Source: Acidobacteriota bacterium (GTDB lineage: Bacteria; Acidobacteriota; Terriglobia; Terriglobales; Acidobacteriaceae). Taken from it: DNA of 37,226 nucleotides. The DNA lies in contig JAKAFB010000030.1 in assembly GCA_021818105.1 (NCBI GenBank), positions 1 to 37,226 of the forward strand, in the 5' to 3' direction. The position numbers and the translations under genes are program-made. Below, piece after piece: positions 17,929 through 26,456 of the stretch; the first letter of the stretch is position 1; each line of letters starts with the position of its first letter. The notes under the pieces were generated by a model. That model was not told the origin of the DNA. It saw only the letters and a list, made by a program, of their open reading frames with translations, and ran no database searches.

Positions 17929-18228
17929 ATGCCGCGTTTTCGAATGCGATCTAACGCGAATTTCCAGAGCCGCTATTCTGCGTACGCCCGTAACCACAAT
18001 ATGACACCCGAGCAAATGCGGATACATGACAGGCAGTGTCATCCAGATACGATGCTCACTCCGTTTCTCCTCTGGCTGAGCCACAGGAGATTAGAGTGGA
18101 ACCGATTGCATCCTGATCATCAGATCCATACTGGAATTGAGCCTGCCGAATTCGATCAGTGGCTTCAGCAATTAGAGCCAACGGCCAATGCACTCACGTG
18201 TGAGTGCCACTTAGGCGCCGTGCCGTAG
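17929..18228 (+). CDS. Small conserved-looking hypothetical protein
   Basis: 99 residues with a good ribosome binding site (GGAGG, six bases before the ATG). The sequence is rich in His, Arg and Trp (for example MTPEQMRIHDRQCHP, and FLLWLSHRRLEWNRLHPDH) with a balanced composition that looks protein-coding. It ends with CECH. No domain is recognised. Its 3' end overlaps the convergent MutS-like gene by 35 bases. No riboswitch precedes it. It is the only plus-strand gene between 9943 and 32467. Confidence 0.55.
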   Translation: MPRFRMRSNANFQSRYSAYARNHNMTPEQMRIHDRQCHPDTMLTPFLLWLSHRRLEWNRLHPDHQIHTGIEPAEFDQWLQQLEPTANALTCECHLGAVP

Positions 18229-19780
18229 CCCATTCGTCACTGACCTGCACCTGAAGATTTTCAGACTCGCCCTTAAAAATGCGCCAAAACAGATCTTCGC
18301 CATAACTCGTCGGCTCCGGAGCTCCTTCAATCAGGCGGTAAGTGCGAGTTCCATCGGCCAGACGCTCGGCGCGGAGAAAGAGTGCACATTTTTTTAGCTG
18401 GCGATAAAAACCGTCTGCCAGGTCGAACATGTGCGTTACATAGACAATCTTCACCTTCTTCTCCATGAGAGCGCGGACGATCTGGCGGGCGATTTCCGAG
18501 CCCTCCCGCTCATTGGTTGAAGCAAATGACTCATTCAGCAGAAGCACACTATGAGATGTAATTCGTTCTACAATAGCGCTCATTCTGCTAAGCTCTTCAT
18601 CTAGCTTGCCACTTTTCATGCCGACATCCTCTTCGCGCTTGAAATGTGTGAAGACGCCGCGGCAGATGTTCGCCTGATAATCCCGAGCCGCTACGAACAT
18701 GCCGCACTGCATCATAAGTTGAGCCAGGCCAAGACTGCGCAAGAAAGTCGACTTGCCACCACGGTTGGCGCCAGTAATCACCACCAAAGCTTTATTTTCA
18801 CCAGCTATGTCGTTGCCAACGACACGCGTCGCGGTATTCAAACTGAGGCAAACATCGTAGATTTCGCGGCATTGGAGCATCTCGTCCTTCTCGAGCAGCG
18901 GAGTGGGAATACAGAGAGGTTCTTGCTTGGCAACAAGCTTCTCCCGCAGATTCAGACAACCCATGTAGAATCCGAGTTCCAATCGGAGTGCCTTAAAGAA
19001 ACTCAGTATGTGATCACTCGATTGCGCCAAGGCAACAGCGACATTGGCAATGCCCTCCGTCCTGAGCGCCTCCAACGCACGAAAACCAGCCTCATCGCGA
19101 GGGTCAACATCAAAAGTGAATCCTGCGCCATCCTTATGTTTGATCTGCCCCACCCATTCCTGCACTTGTTCGAACCACTTGAGCTTCCTCACATCCATTC
19201 TGCGAAGAATGTAGTTCTTCCCTCGAAAGTCGGGCCCTAGGTCTGCGTTCATAAGAATGCCATTCGGGAAGTTGAGGCGCTCAAGATGGTTCTTCACCGC
19301 CTGCAGATAATCGTCGTCCAGTTCCTGGCTAATCATGCCAAAGAACCGCCGAAATCCTTCAGACCGCATTTTCGTACCCTGTTCGTCCGCGAGCTTTCTT
19401 AGGCGCTCCAGCGAACCAACAAACAGCCCAAGGGCCTCGACGGACCGATGCAGCAGGGAATCTGGAGAAGAGAGAGAAAACCATCCCCAGATCTTGTTCT
19501 CACGTTCAATCGAATCCACTGATAAAGTGTAGAGTTCCTTCACGATCTCTTGGAATTCCAGGCAATCTGAGAGAATCTCCTGCCTGTAGAGAATCGCTTC
19601 ATGCTCTTTGAGGCTTGCCATCACAGCTACCCTGGCGACTTCAAACAAGTAGCTGTCGCCGCCGGCCATCGCCTGGAATAGAGTATTCAATTCCAGGTCC
19701 TGTATCAGATCCTGCGCGTTTGCGGGCGCGGCCTCTTCCAAGCTGAAGTCGCGATCACGAAACATAAGAAAGACTTTCAT
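18194..19780 (-). CDS. MutS domain V-type ATPase (second of pair)
   Basis: 528 residues. Only the MutS core/clamp-like helical region and the ABC-type ATPase domain V are present; the mismatch-reading domain I is absent. The Walker A is GANRGGKST (337-345), followed by FTHFKREED and the signature-like helix GKLDEELSRMSAIVE. Where classical MutS has DE in Walker B (DELGRGTS) this protein has LLLNESFAST (N416, E417). MutS-like genes are established members of fluoride-riboswitch regulons, but their role there is unknown. Its ATG overlaps the stop of the first MutS-like gene by four bases, so the two products are probably made in equal amounts and may form a heterodimer. Confidence 0.88.
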   Translation of the reverse strand: MKVFLMFRDRDFSLEEAAPANAQDLIQDLELNTLFQAMAGGDSYLFEVARVAVMASLKEHEAILYRQEILSDCLEFQEIVKELYTLSVDSIERENKIWGWFSLSSPDSLLHRSVEALGLFVGSLERLRKLADEQGTKMRSEGFRRFFGMISQELDDDYLQAVKNHLERLNFPNGILMNADLGPDFRGKNYILRRMDVRKLKWFEQVQEWVGQIKHKDGAGFTFDVDPRDEAGFRALEALRTEGIANVAVALAQSSDHILSFFKALRLELGFYMGCLNLREKLVAKQEPLCIPTPLLEKDEMLQCREIYDVCLSLNTATRVVGNDIAGENKALVVITGANRGGKSTFLRSLGLAQLMMQCGMFVAARDYQANICRGVFTHFKREEDVGMKSGKLDEELSRMSAIVERITSHSVLLLNESFASTNEREGSEIARQIVRALMEKKVKIVYVTHMFDLADGFYRQLKKCALFLRAERLADGTRTYRLIEGAPEPTSYGEDLFWRIFKGESENLQVQVSDEWATARRLSGTHT

Positions 19781-21435
19781 GATCGGCTCACCTCACTTTG
19801 CCGCGCGTCGATGCGCGTTCTCACGGAATCGTAGGTCAAGTGATATTTCTCTGCGATCGCCGTAGCGTAGGCAAGCCCATCAGCCGGCCTCCGGATTACC
19901 TTGAACGTGCGCCGCTGTGGATCCTCGGGATACACCATGCTGACCATGCTCACTGTCTTTTCATTAATGGTGGCCAGCTCGTCGAGAAATGTAACAGTCA
20001 CGCACAGCATGTCGAGAGCCGCGACACGCTTCATCACCTGGCGATTGAGAAAGAGTGCGTCGTTCATAGTTGTCGAGAGGAAGCTCTCGTTCATAATGAG
20101 TATGCTGCTCGATGTCGCTTTTCCAAGAATCTCGTGAATTCGGACCAGCTCATCTTCGAGCTTGCCCCGTAGATTCTGGATATCCTCTTCCTTTTCAAAG
20201 TGGGTGAAGATCCTGTCAAATAGAAACAACTTCGCCGCCATACCAGGTACTGGGCATCCAAGTGCAGCCAGGTAATGAATCTGCCCGTAAGTGCGGGCGA
20301 ATGTAGTTTTTCCGCCCTGATTCGGTCCTGAGACAACAAAGATGCGCTCTGGCCCCTTCAAGTAAAAGCTGTTTTGAACCACATCCTTTCGGGCTCGAAT
20401 AAGCTGATTGGCAAGCGCGAGGTCGTAAGTATCGAGCGCCTGAATCTCTTTTGAATGGCTGCTCAAAGTTGGGAAGCAAAAAGAAAGTCCAGCCTTCGTC
20501 AGAGGTTCCATCTGTTCGAGGTAGGCGATGTAGAACTGCACTTCCCGATCGAATCTGCAAATCCGGTCATCACAGTAGTTGCGGTAGGAATCACAGTACT
20601 CATCGAGATGCATGAAAGCTTCCGCATGAAGCTCCGCTACTAGATCCAGAATTTGTGCTTCAATGTGATTCATCTCCATCGACAGAGGCACCTTCAAGCG
20701 GTGGCTTCGTGGTTCGGCTTGTCGGAACTTCTCGAAGGTCTGGAGCACATCCTCACTGTAATCGTCTTCCGAGTCCCTGCGATTTACCGTGACACTCCCC
20801 TGGTGGATGTGCAGCGTGTAGTGAACATCGGCGAGGTCTGCTCTTACCTTCTCCGTTTCTCTTCTCAGAACGGTGAAGCCTTCCGAAGCAGAATACTTGA
20901 GCAGAAAATCTCGGAGCGCCTGGAAACCTCTCGATGCTGGTCCAACGGAGAGCAAGCCATCAGAGAGTTTCAACGTCGCGCTGCAGTATGTTTCTATCGC
21001 ATCGAGAAAGGCAGCTTGCTTTTGGCGCTTGTAGTACCGCTTTTCGGAGATCGCGAGATGAGAGCGCATCGCGCGCATGCTCTCAGTGAATGAGCGAACA
21101 TGCTGCAACAGACCGGGGTTTTCGAGCAGATCCCGAAAACAGTGTTGGCGATATTGAACCGCCTCAACGCTCGTCAGAGGTGCGTAGAAGGCTGGCTTCA
21201 GATCGTATTCTTCCCAACCAGCCGTAATCGTATCAATAATCTGATCGAGGTTCAAATCCGGAAAGCAATCAGGGATTCCCTGTCCCGCACCCTGACCATC
21301 TTGTTCCATTGCATCCCACAAAATGCTTTGGATGGATGAATTTTCTGCGGCCGGTCCATCGTTTAAAGAACTAGTTAGATGACAGGAATCTCCTCCAGAA
21401 AAGGAGATCGGCCGATTGGCTGGGCGTGCGGGCAC
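19777..21435 (-). CDS. MutS domain V-type ATPase (first of pair)
   Basis: 552 residues of the same family as the gene that follows it. Walker A is GPNQGGKTT (370-378), then FTHFEKEED and GKLEDELVRIHEIL; the Walker B position reads LIMNESFLST with N449 and E450. No mismatch-recognition domain. The start is GTG, with AGGAG six bases upstream, and that ribosome site is complementary to the pseudoknot strand of fluoride riboswitch 4, which ends about 25 bases before the start. The product may act on stalled replication, recombination intermediates or ribosomes (MutS2-like); the sequence does not decide. Confidence 0.88.
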   Translation of the reverse strand: MPARPANRPISFSGGDSCHLTSSLNDGPAAENSSIQSILWDAMEQDGQGAGQGIPDCFPDLNLDQIIDTITAGWEEYDLKPAFYAPLTSVEAVQYRQHCFRDLLENPGLLQHVRSFTESMRAMRSHLAISEKRYYKRQKQAAFLDAIETYCSATLKLSDGLLSVGPASRGFQALRDFLLKYSASEGFTVLRRETEKVRADLADVHYTLHIHQGSVTVNRRDSEDDYSEDVLQTFEKFRQAEPRSHRLKVPLSMEMNHIEAQILDLVAELHAEAFMHLDEYCDSYRNYCDDRICRFDREVQFYIAYLEQMEPLTKAGLSFCFPTLSSHSKEIQALDTYDLALANQLIRARKDVVQNSFYLKGPERIFVVSGPNQGGKTTFARTYGQIHYLAALGCPVPGMAAKLFLFDRIFTHFEKEEDIQNLRGKLEDELVRIHEILGKATSSSILIMNESFLSTTMNDALFLNRQVMKRVAALDMLCVTVTFLDELATINEKTVSMVSMVYPEDPQRRTFKVIRRPADGLAYATAIAEKYHLTYDSVRTRIDARQSEVSRS

Positions 21436-21440
21436 AGTTC

Positions 21441-21467
21441 ACTCCTCGAGTTCTACCGCGCAGGAGT
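21441..21467 (-). promoter_or_regulatory. Ribosome-site-sequestering hairpin of riboswitch 4
   Basis: On the minus strand ACTCCT (complement of 21462-21467), part of the aptamer's 3' pseudoknot strand, is the exact complement of AGGAGT (21441-21446), which contains the Shine-Dalgarno sequence six bases before the GTG start. Without fluoride this pairing should hide the ribosome site; with fluoride the strand is taken up by the aptamer. Confidence 0.8.
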
Positions 21468-21516
21468 CATCTTCCCCTCGTTCGATGGGCGTATCAGAGT
21501 GGACTCCAACACCCGC
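21460..21516 (-). promoter_or_regulatory. Fluoride riboswitch (crcB motif, GUUGG variant) 4, upstream of mutS-like pair
   Basis: Minus strand: GGGTG-TTGGAGTC-CACTC, then TGATACGCCC, an arm closed by CCC/GGG, then GAAGATGACTCCTGC. Pseudoknot GGAGTC/GACTCC pairs perfectly. The usual GATGG is GTTGG and the usual CTGATGAC is AAGATGAC: the two bases that form the A-U contact in the known structure are exchanged for U-A. The same exchange is found in riboswitch 5. Confidence 0.88.
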
Positions 21517-21524
21517 TTACTTTA

Positions 21525-21554
21525 AGTATCTTCAGTGGTTCAATGGTCTGTCAA
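21525..21554 (-). promoter_or_regulatory. Sigma70-type promoter for mutS-like operon
   Basis: On the minus strand a perfect TTGACA (21549-21554) is followed after 18 bases by GATACT (21525-21530). Transcription would begin a few bases before the riboswitch aptamer, which fits. Confidence 0.65.
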
Positions 21555-21588
21555 TCACACTCCACCGCTCTGTATTACCCCCTGCTAT

Positions 21589-21900
21589 TCACTTGCTTTG
21601 CACAACGAGTCGCTCGGCAGTCGAGGGTAACTCGCTAGCGCTATAAGCTTCTGCAAGGTCCGGGAAACGAAGAAGCCAGTGCGTGAGGTCAACCAAGTGG
21701 CTACGCTCAAGCGCTCTGCGCAGCCTCGGGTTTTTCAACCCGCGAAACAAGATCGCGCGGATCACCTCTTTCTCATCCAGCATTTCAAAGCAGACCCTGA
21801 ATGCCCCCTCGTTCGCAATACGATCACGTAGAATCGTTGCAATCGCATAGCGAATGCGATAGGAATGTGCCTCCGGATCATAGAGCTTCGGTTGATACAT
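21589..21900 (-). CDS. Small hypothetical protein
   Basis: 103 residues from the ATG at 21900, chosen because GAGG lies about ten bases upstream; a longer frame to 21972 begins with unlikely text. The product is soluble and helical, starting MYQPKLYDPEAHSYRIRYA, with a repeated charged pattern and no Cys pairs, membrane segment or known motif. It lies upstream of the mutS-like promoter in the same direction. No riboswitch was found before it. Composition and ribosome site make it likely real; function unknown. Confidence 0.6.
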   Translation of the reverse strand: MYQPKLYDPEAHSYRIRYAIATILRDRIANEGAFRVCFEMLDEKEVIRAILFRGLKNPRLRRALERSHLVDLTHWLLRFPDLAEAYSASELPSTAERLVVQSK

Positions 21901-22205
21901 CAATATAACCTCAGAATTCAGATGCTCACAACGGGTGAGCCATCTCCTCACTCTCACAATCCGCCCACACAAGACTCAGCGCATCCGGCATCTTCTGTCA
22001 TAGGCAACACCTTCTTGCCGGCATTTCTCCGCTTCTCAGGCCAATGCCCCTTCAACTAAATCAACGCTGTTCGAGCTGATGCTGCGACAACCCCACCAAT
22101 CTCCTCATTCATGAGATTTCTGGAGCTCCTACATTCTTGTTGAACATGCTTCCGTCTGACGAATAGACCTCATCGGGCATGCCATCCTATTCTTCCCTGC
22201 TACGA
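21901..22205. other. Intergenic region
   Basis: Contains the presumed promoter of the small gene ending at 21589. I see no gene, no repeat and no match to the fluoride riboswitch on either strand. Confidence 0.4.
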
Positions 22206-22445
22206 TCAATAGCCATCGATACGATGGACTCCAAGCACTTTGTTGTGCTTGTCGTAGGCTGTGAATTCATTCCAGTCTTCACCTGCCTCACCGAGCAGGT
22301 AAACCCGCCAGATGATTCGTTCGACCTTCCCGCAGATCTCCTCTGGCCACCATGGCATAGGGTAGAGGCATTTGCTCGACAAGGTGCCTAATCTGGCGAT
22401 TTGCCTCGCTCTTTCGCCGCTAAATGTTCCCCGCACATACGGCAT
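22206..22445 (-). CDS. Small hypothetical protein, doubtful start
   Basis: 79 residues from ATG 22445; an internal ATG at 22358 would give 50 residues. The C-terminal half (WPEEICGKVERIIWRVYLL, then EFTAYDKHNKVLGVHRIDGY) looks like a genuine small domain, while the first 29 residues look random, so the gene may be shorter or decayed. No ribosome site stands out at either start. It lies between the zinc-ribbon/HEAT gene and the small gene at 21589, in the same direction. Function unknown. Confidence 0.4.
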   Translation of the reverse strand: MPYVRGTFSGERARQIARLGTLSSKCLYPMPWWPEEICGKVERIIWRVYLLGEAGEDWNEFTAYDKHNKVLGVHRIDGY

Positions 22446-22558
22446 ACTGCGTTCTCTGTAGGCGTCAGTCCACTTTGCCTGAATACACTCGCCTCTGCGG
22501 ACTTACAGAACAATGAATCTCATCAACTTTGCAATTATCCTCACCAGCTACCCAACCG

Positions 22559-22960
22559 CTAGCCTGAGCACGAAACGCAATCATTCTTCTCGCCAATCTT
22601 CTGAAGGCTCTTGAGCGCTGTTGCTGCAAGGAAGCGGTTATCGCATCGGCTGACTTCTCGTAAGAGTTGCATAGCCCTCGTATCCTTCAATTCACCAAGA
22701 GTCTCCAATGCCGCCCTGCGAACAAAGAGGTCTTCGTCTACCATCGCCAGTCGCATCAGGTCCGGTACTGCCTCGCATGTGTGATTCTTCCCAATCAGCC
22801 AGCAGATGCGCACTCTTGCTTCAGGCAAGGGGTGCGCGAGTGCTCCAATCAACTTCTCCTCGTACGTCCTGTTGTCCAGCGTGAGATCAGCCTTGCACTT
22901 GGGGCATACCGTGTCTGCAGAACTTACTTCACGCCAGCAATGTGTACAGTAGGCAATCAT
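22559..22960 (-). CDS. Zinc-ribbon and HEAT-repeat protein
   Basis: 133 residues. The N-terminus carries a zinc-ribbon, CTHCWREVSSADTVCPKC (two CxxC pairs), and the remainder forms two to three HEAT repeats (PLPEARVRICWLIGKN, DEDLFVRRAALETLGEL, DNRFLAATALKSLQKIG). Such proteins act as adaptors. It follows the second dynamin-like gene after 30 bases and is the last gene of the crcB operon. Like the HEAT gene at 5673 it accompanies a dynamin-like GTPase, so it may be its partner (inference). Confidence 0.8.
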   Translation of the reverse strand: MIAYCTHCWREVSSADTVCPKCKADLTLDNRTYEEKLIGALAHPLPEARVRICWLIGKNHTCEAVPDLMRLAMVDEDLFVRRAALETLGELKDTRAMQLLREVSRCDNRFLAATALKSLQKIGEKNDCVSCSG

Positions 22961-22990
22961 GTTGCAGAATCCAAAATTGCATCTGCTTGC

Positions 22991-24745
22991 TTATGCAAGG
23001 GCCATAATCTCTTTTTCAAATCGTTCGAGACGCTCAATCGCCGACTGCACAGCAGGAGTCCCTTCCTCCTTGACTCTCCGCGCGCGCTCAAGTGCCTGCT
23101 CTGCAATGCGACTGATTTCGTGCAGCAGCTTGCGAATCTCCACCTCAAGTCGATCCCGGCTTTCTTGAATACGATTGAGAACATCGTTTTGAACACGGGC
23201 GCTGTTCACTTCCAGCAGATGCCTCAAAAATTTCCGGGCCTCATTCGCGATCATCCTGCGTCCCCCTACAAGGGGCAAAAACACATCAGCAATCCAACGC
23301 AGCGGCGAAGGCGGCTGCGCTGTTCCAATAAAGTCTTCGAAAATAAATCTGGAACGTATACGGAAGCCCTTTTCCGGATCGAGCGCATGCGGCATTCGTG
23401 TCAGTTCGCTCAGGCCTGCGTCCGCCAACTTTTTCAGGAAGGTGTTTCCCATCTCCACAAATCGAATGGCGACCGCACGATATTGGCGCTCTCCCTCTTC
23501 CTGTTCAACCTTGAGCCATGGCGTAACTTCTTGCCGTGAGATCTCCTGCGCTAGGCGCATCAGTCGACGACGATAATGCGGGCCAAAGCCGCGAGAAATG
23601 GACGGCAGCTTCTCATCAAATTTCTTTTCAGATTCCGTGCATGCTGATGCAAAGAATTGCCGGCGCCTTCCCACAAGAAAGTCTGAGATCCTATGCTGCT
23701 CCGCCATAAACAGGAAGCTCAACTCGCGCATGGAACGCCCTGCCTCATGAATGGTTTCCTTCATGAGTTCGATGCGCCGTTCAGATTGCTCGATAGGCCT
23801 CAGCAGTGCATCGCGATCCTCGCTGATGATAGCCAACAGTTGTTCGCTGAGGCGTTGAATCCCCCGGTCTCCTGCGGTTCGCACAAGATCTCTGCCTGAG
23901 TCTTCAACCAGGTGGCGCAAACTCGCCAGCATTTTCTCCCAGTCTCTTATCGGACCCCGATTTTCAATCCGCTCAATTGCACTAACTTCATAAACCTCAC
24001 CCATGGGGCGCTGTAGCCGCTTTTCCAGAACTCGGCGCGTAAAACTTGCTGCTGCAGCACGCTCGGGGTCGCTGGTTCTGTCAGCTTTATTGATCACGAG
24101 TATCAAATCCTGCACTTGCTTACCAACTGCTTCAACAAGCGCCAACTCTTCACCCGCAATCGGCGGATCAGCACCCACAACAATCAATGCCGCATCAATG
24201 TGAGGAATAAATGCCTGTGTGGTTGCCGTATTTCCAGTGAAGACCGAGCCCAGGCCCGGTGTATCTACAAGACACATGCCGGAGGACAACAAAGGGCTTG
24301 GTACGTATACTTCCGCGCCATCCACCCCCTTCTTATTTTCCGGGTTGAGCTCTTCGGTCACATACTCTTTCAGGTCAGGTATAGCGACTTCCAGCCACGA
24401 TCCGTCTCGCATGCGGACGCGCGCGTGTACTGTCTCTCCAAACCGTATGACCGTGGGTACCGCTGTGACAGGAACAAATCCAGTCGGCACAACTGCATGA
24501 CCGACCAGGGCGTTGAGCAGGGTCGATTTACCGCGCTTGAACTGGCCGACACAGGCTACATAAAACCGTCCTTCAGCAACCCGCGCCGCTAATTCGCTTG
24601 CTTCTTCTGCAACAGGATCTGCCCCTAGCTCTCGTGCCAGATCAGCAAGCCGCAACAGGCGCGAGGCCCCATCCGTGAGCCTCGGTGTCTCACTCGTAAG
24701 CTCGCCGAAATCCTGCGTCGTCAAACCGCTGTTGATTTCCTGCAT
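22991..24745 (-). CDS. Dynamin-like GTPase (DLP2)
   Basis: 584 residues. GTPase motifs: G1 GQFKRGKST (67-75), conserved PVTAVPT (92-98, switch region), G3 DTPG (161-164), G4 NKAD (219-222). From about 290 onward the protein is a long helical stalk ending in a coiled coil rich in Glu and Arg; a short hydrophobic stretch (LRWIADVFLPLVGG) about 100 residues from the end may be the membrane paddle. Members of this family bind lipid bilayers and bend, fuse or repair them. It lies in the crcB operon, 30 bases behind a DUF190 gene, and should be made when fluoride is present. Confidence 0.88.
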   Translation of the reverse strand: MQEINSGLTTQDFGELTSETPRLTDGASRLLRLADLARELGADPVAEEASELAARVAEGRFYVACVGQFKRGKSTLLNALVGHAVVPTGFVPVTAVPTVIRFGETVHARVRMRDGSWLEVAIPDLKEYVTEELNPENKKGVDGAEVYVPSPLLSSGMCLVDTPGLGSVFTGNTATTQAFIPHIDAALIVVGADPPIAGEELALVEAVGKQVQDLILVINKADRTSDPERAAAASFTRRVLEKRLQRPMGEVYEVSAIERIENRGPIRDWEKMLASLRHLVEDSGRDLVRTAGDRGIQRLSEQLLAIISEDRDALLRPIEQSERRIELMKETIHEAGRSMRELSFLFMAEQHRISDFLVGRRRQFFASACTESEKKFDEKLPSISRGFGPHYRRRLMRLAQEISRQEVTPWLKVEQEEGERQYRAVAIRFVEMGNTFLKKLADAGLSELTRMPHALDPEKGFRIRSRFIFEDFIGTAQPPSPLRWIADVFLPLVGGRRMIANEARKFLRHLLEVNSARVQNDVLNRIQESRDRLEVEIRKLLHEISRIAEQALERARRVKEEGTPAVQSAIERLERFEKEIMALA

Positions 24746-24775
24746 CGATCTCGCTCACTTTTAAAGACGTTTCAG

Positions 24776-25117
24776 TCACTTCCCAGGCTCCCGTGAATAG
24801 CGAATCACCTCAACACGGGATGTAGCGATCAAGCCTTCTTCCACCATGGCGTCCAAATGCGGTATTAGTTTTTGAATCTGTTCATCGGAATCAATAATGG
24901 TCAGCATGATAGGAGCGTCTCTGGATAATGCCCAATGGCTCGCATGGCGAATTCTTGTACTCGTCCCATAGCCTTCGATCCCACGGTATACGATTGCGCC
25001 TGCCATCCCTAACTCCTGACATTTTGCGACAATCGCCTCATACAACGGCTTTCCCTGCCACTTGTCGCCTTCACCAAAGTGGAGGCGCAGCATACTCGCT
25101 TCAAATCTCTCTTTCAT
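24776..25117 (-). CDS. DUF190 protein (single domain)
   Basis: 113 residues. LRLHFGEGDKWQGKPLYEAI, then GAIVYRGIEGYG and a C-terminal SRVEVIRY match DUF190, a small ferredoxin-like/PII-like fold that is often encoded beside crcB. Its exact role is not established; a regulatory partner of the channel is the usual guess. A strong ribosome site (GGAGAGG) precedes the ATG, four bases after the stop of the tandem DUF190 gene. Confidence 0.9.
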   Translation of the reverse strand: MKERFEASMLRLHFGEGDKWQGKPLYEAIVAKCQELGMAGAIVYRGIEGYGTSTRIRHASHWALSRDAPIMLTIIDSDEQIQKLIPHLDAMVEEGLIATSRVEVIRYSREPGK

Positions 25118-25121
25118 GGCC

Positions 25122-25880
25122 CTACCTCTCCTGCTGAGGTACTTCTAAAGGTGCATCAACTGCTTCCTCCTGGTCCAATGCAGTGGCCCGGAATGCATAC
25201 TTTATGATGTCGACATTCGAGAGGACGATAAGCCCCTCTTCCACCATCTGCTCAACAATGGGCATAAATCCCTGAAGTTTATCCTCTGAATCGATTGCGG
25301 AGAGCATGATCGAGCAATCACTGGAGAGGCGCAATGCTCGATCCTTGTGAATCCGCCGTTGCGCCCCATAGCCGAGAATGCCTCTATACACGGTAACGCC
25401 AGCGATGTCATTGGCTCGCATCGCCTCAACAAGAGCTCTATGCAGCGGCTTGTCACGCCAGCGATCGCCCTCGCCAATGTAAATTCTCATCATCTTGGCC
25501 TTGCCCTCAATCTTGACGTGTTCGGGAACAGCTCCCACTTTCGTCTTCGTTCTTTGGGCCGGCTTGGCAACGGAAGTCTCCTGCACCTCAATCATCCCGG
25601 TACCAACAAGCTCCTCCAGCTTTCCAAGGATCTCATTCACCTTTTCGCGCGACTCGATGAACTCGATCTTCAAGGGCAACCGATCAGAAATTTCGACGGA
25701 TCTTGATGTGTGGAGGCGATGATCAGCGCCAAATCCCGCGATGCCTTTCGTTACTGTCGCTCCCGAAACGCCCCGATAGAAAAGAAAATCTAGGATGCTT
25801 GAATACGTCGCGACCCCATGATAGGTGGAACCTTCACTGATATAGATGGAAACCTTGAGTGCCTTTCCAGCATTAAGCAT
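25122..25880 (-). CDS. Tandem DUF190 protein
   Basis: 252 residues made of two DUF190 domains: residues about 7-100 (VSIYISEGSTYHG, GATVTKGIAGFG, MIEVQE) and about 125-230 (MRIYIGEGDRWRDKP, GVTVYRGILGYG, VDIIKYA), joined by a basic linker with PAQRTKTK. The second half closely resembles the separate DUF190 gene downstream, the first half is diverged, so the operon holds three DUF190 copies. Good ribosome site (GGGAGG). It lies nine bases behind the Cys/His-rich gene. Confidence 0.9.
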   Translation of the reverse strand: MLNAGKALKVSIYISEGSTYHGVATYSSILDFLFYRGVSGATVTKGIAGFGADHRLHTSRSVEISDRLPLKIEFIESREKVNEILGKLEELVGTGMIEVQETSVAKPAQRTKTKVGAVPEHVKIEGKAKMMRIYIGEGDRWRDKPLHRALVEAMRANDIAGVTVYRGILGYGAQRRIHKDRALRLSSDCSIMLSAIDSEDKLQGFMPIVEQMVEEGLIVLSNVDIIKYAFRATALDQEEAVDAPLEVPQQER

Positions 25881-25889
25881 TTTTCCTCC

Positions 25890-26456
25890 CTATGCCCTGA
25901 GTCCGCGCTGAGCAACTAAAAACTCTGCGGCTCGTCCAAGTGCGCCCCAGCCTGTGCGATCCGGACTGGGATCATTTCTCAAGTGAATCAGCTCATCTTT
26001 CAGCTGTTCCCGCTGATTTCGGATGATCATGTCTATCCGCGCTGTGAGCGTCAGCGGCACCTTCTGGCGCAGCTTCATAGCGTGCGGAATACAAAACACG
26101 GCCTCCATCCGCAACCATCTCACAACATCCGGCCGTCCCAATAAGGTGATAAGTTCGCGAATACGCCGATCCTCCTCTTCGCTCACCTTGTGGCACACAT
26201 CGCAGTCAGGCCGCGAATCCGTTACGCATCCATCTTGATTCACCAGCGTCAGAAACACTTCGGCAGCGGACTGTGCATCTTGCACCGCTGCAACGCCCCA
26301 CGCATGAAAGTTGCACAGACGATGGATGTCCTTTGCCGAGTCTCCCTGTAAATGCAGTGCTTGGAAATCCTTCAAGAAGCGGCAAAACGGACAGCCAGGC
26401 TCATGCAATAGTTCCACGATTGATTGATGAAGTACGATTTGCCGATGTGCTCTCAC
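25890..26456 (-). CDS. Cys/His-rich DUF6062-like protein
   Basis: 188 residues from the GTG at 26456, chosen because it overlaps the crcB stop by four bases (GTGA); a longer frame to 26489 runs inside crcB and begins with unlikely text. Ligand pairs: CPFC (22-25), LCNFH (C48, H51), CDVC (85-88), FCIPH (C122, H125). The same order and spacing form the C-terminal domain of DLP1 (6649-8385). Fold and function are not established; binding of two metal ions is likely. Lying between crcB and DUF190 genes, it should be fluoride-induced. Confidence 0.8.
   Translation of the reverse strand: MRAHRQIVLHQSIVELLHEPGCPFCRFLKDFQALHLQGDSAKDIHRLCNFHAWGVAAVQDAQSAAEVFLTLVNQDGCVTDSRPDCDVCHKVSEEEDRRIRELITLLGRPDVVRWLRMEAVFCIPHAMKLRQKVPLTLTARIDMIIRNQREQLKDELIHLRNDPSPDRTGWGALGRAAEFLVAQRGLRA

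Noticed and set aside
22446..22507. Possible seventh fluoride riboswitch before the gene at 22206 (minus strand ends in TGACGCCTACAG)
   Set aside because: It lacks ATGAC, the enclosing stem does not form and the pseudoknot strands do not pair; at best a decayed copy.
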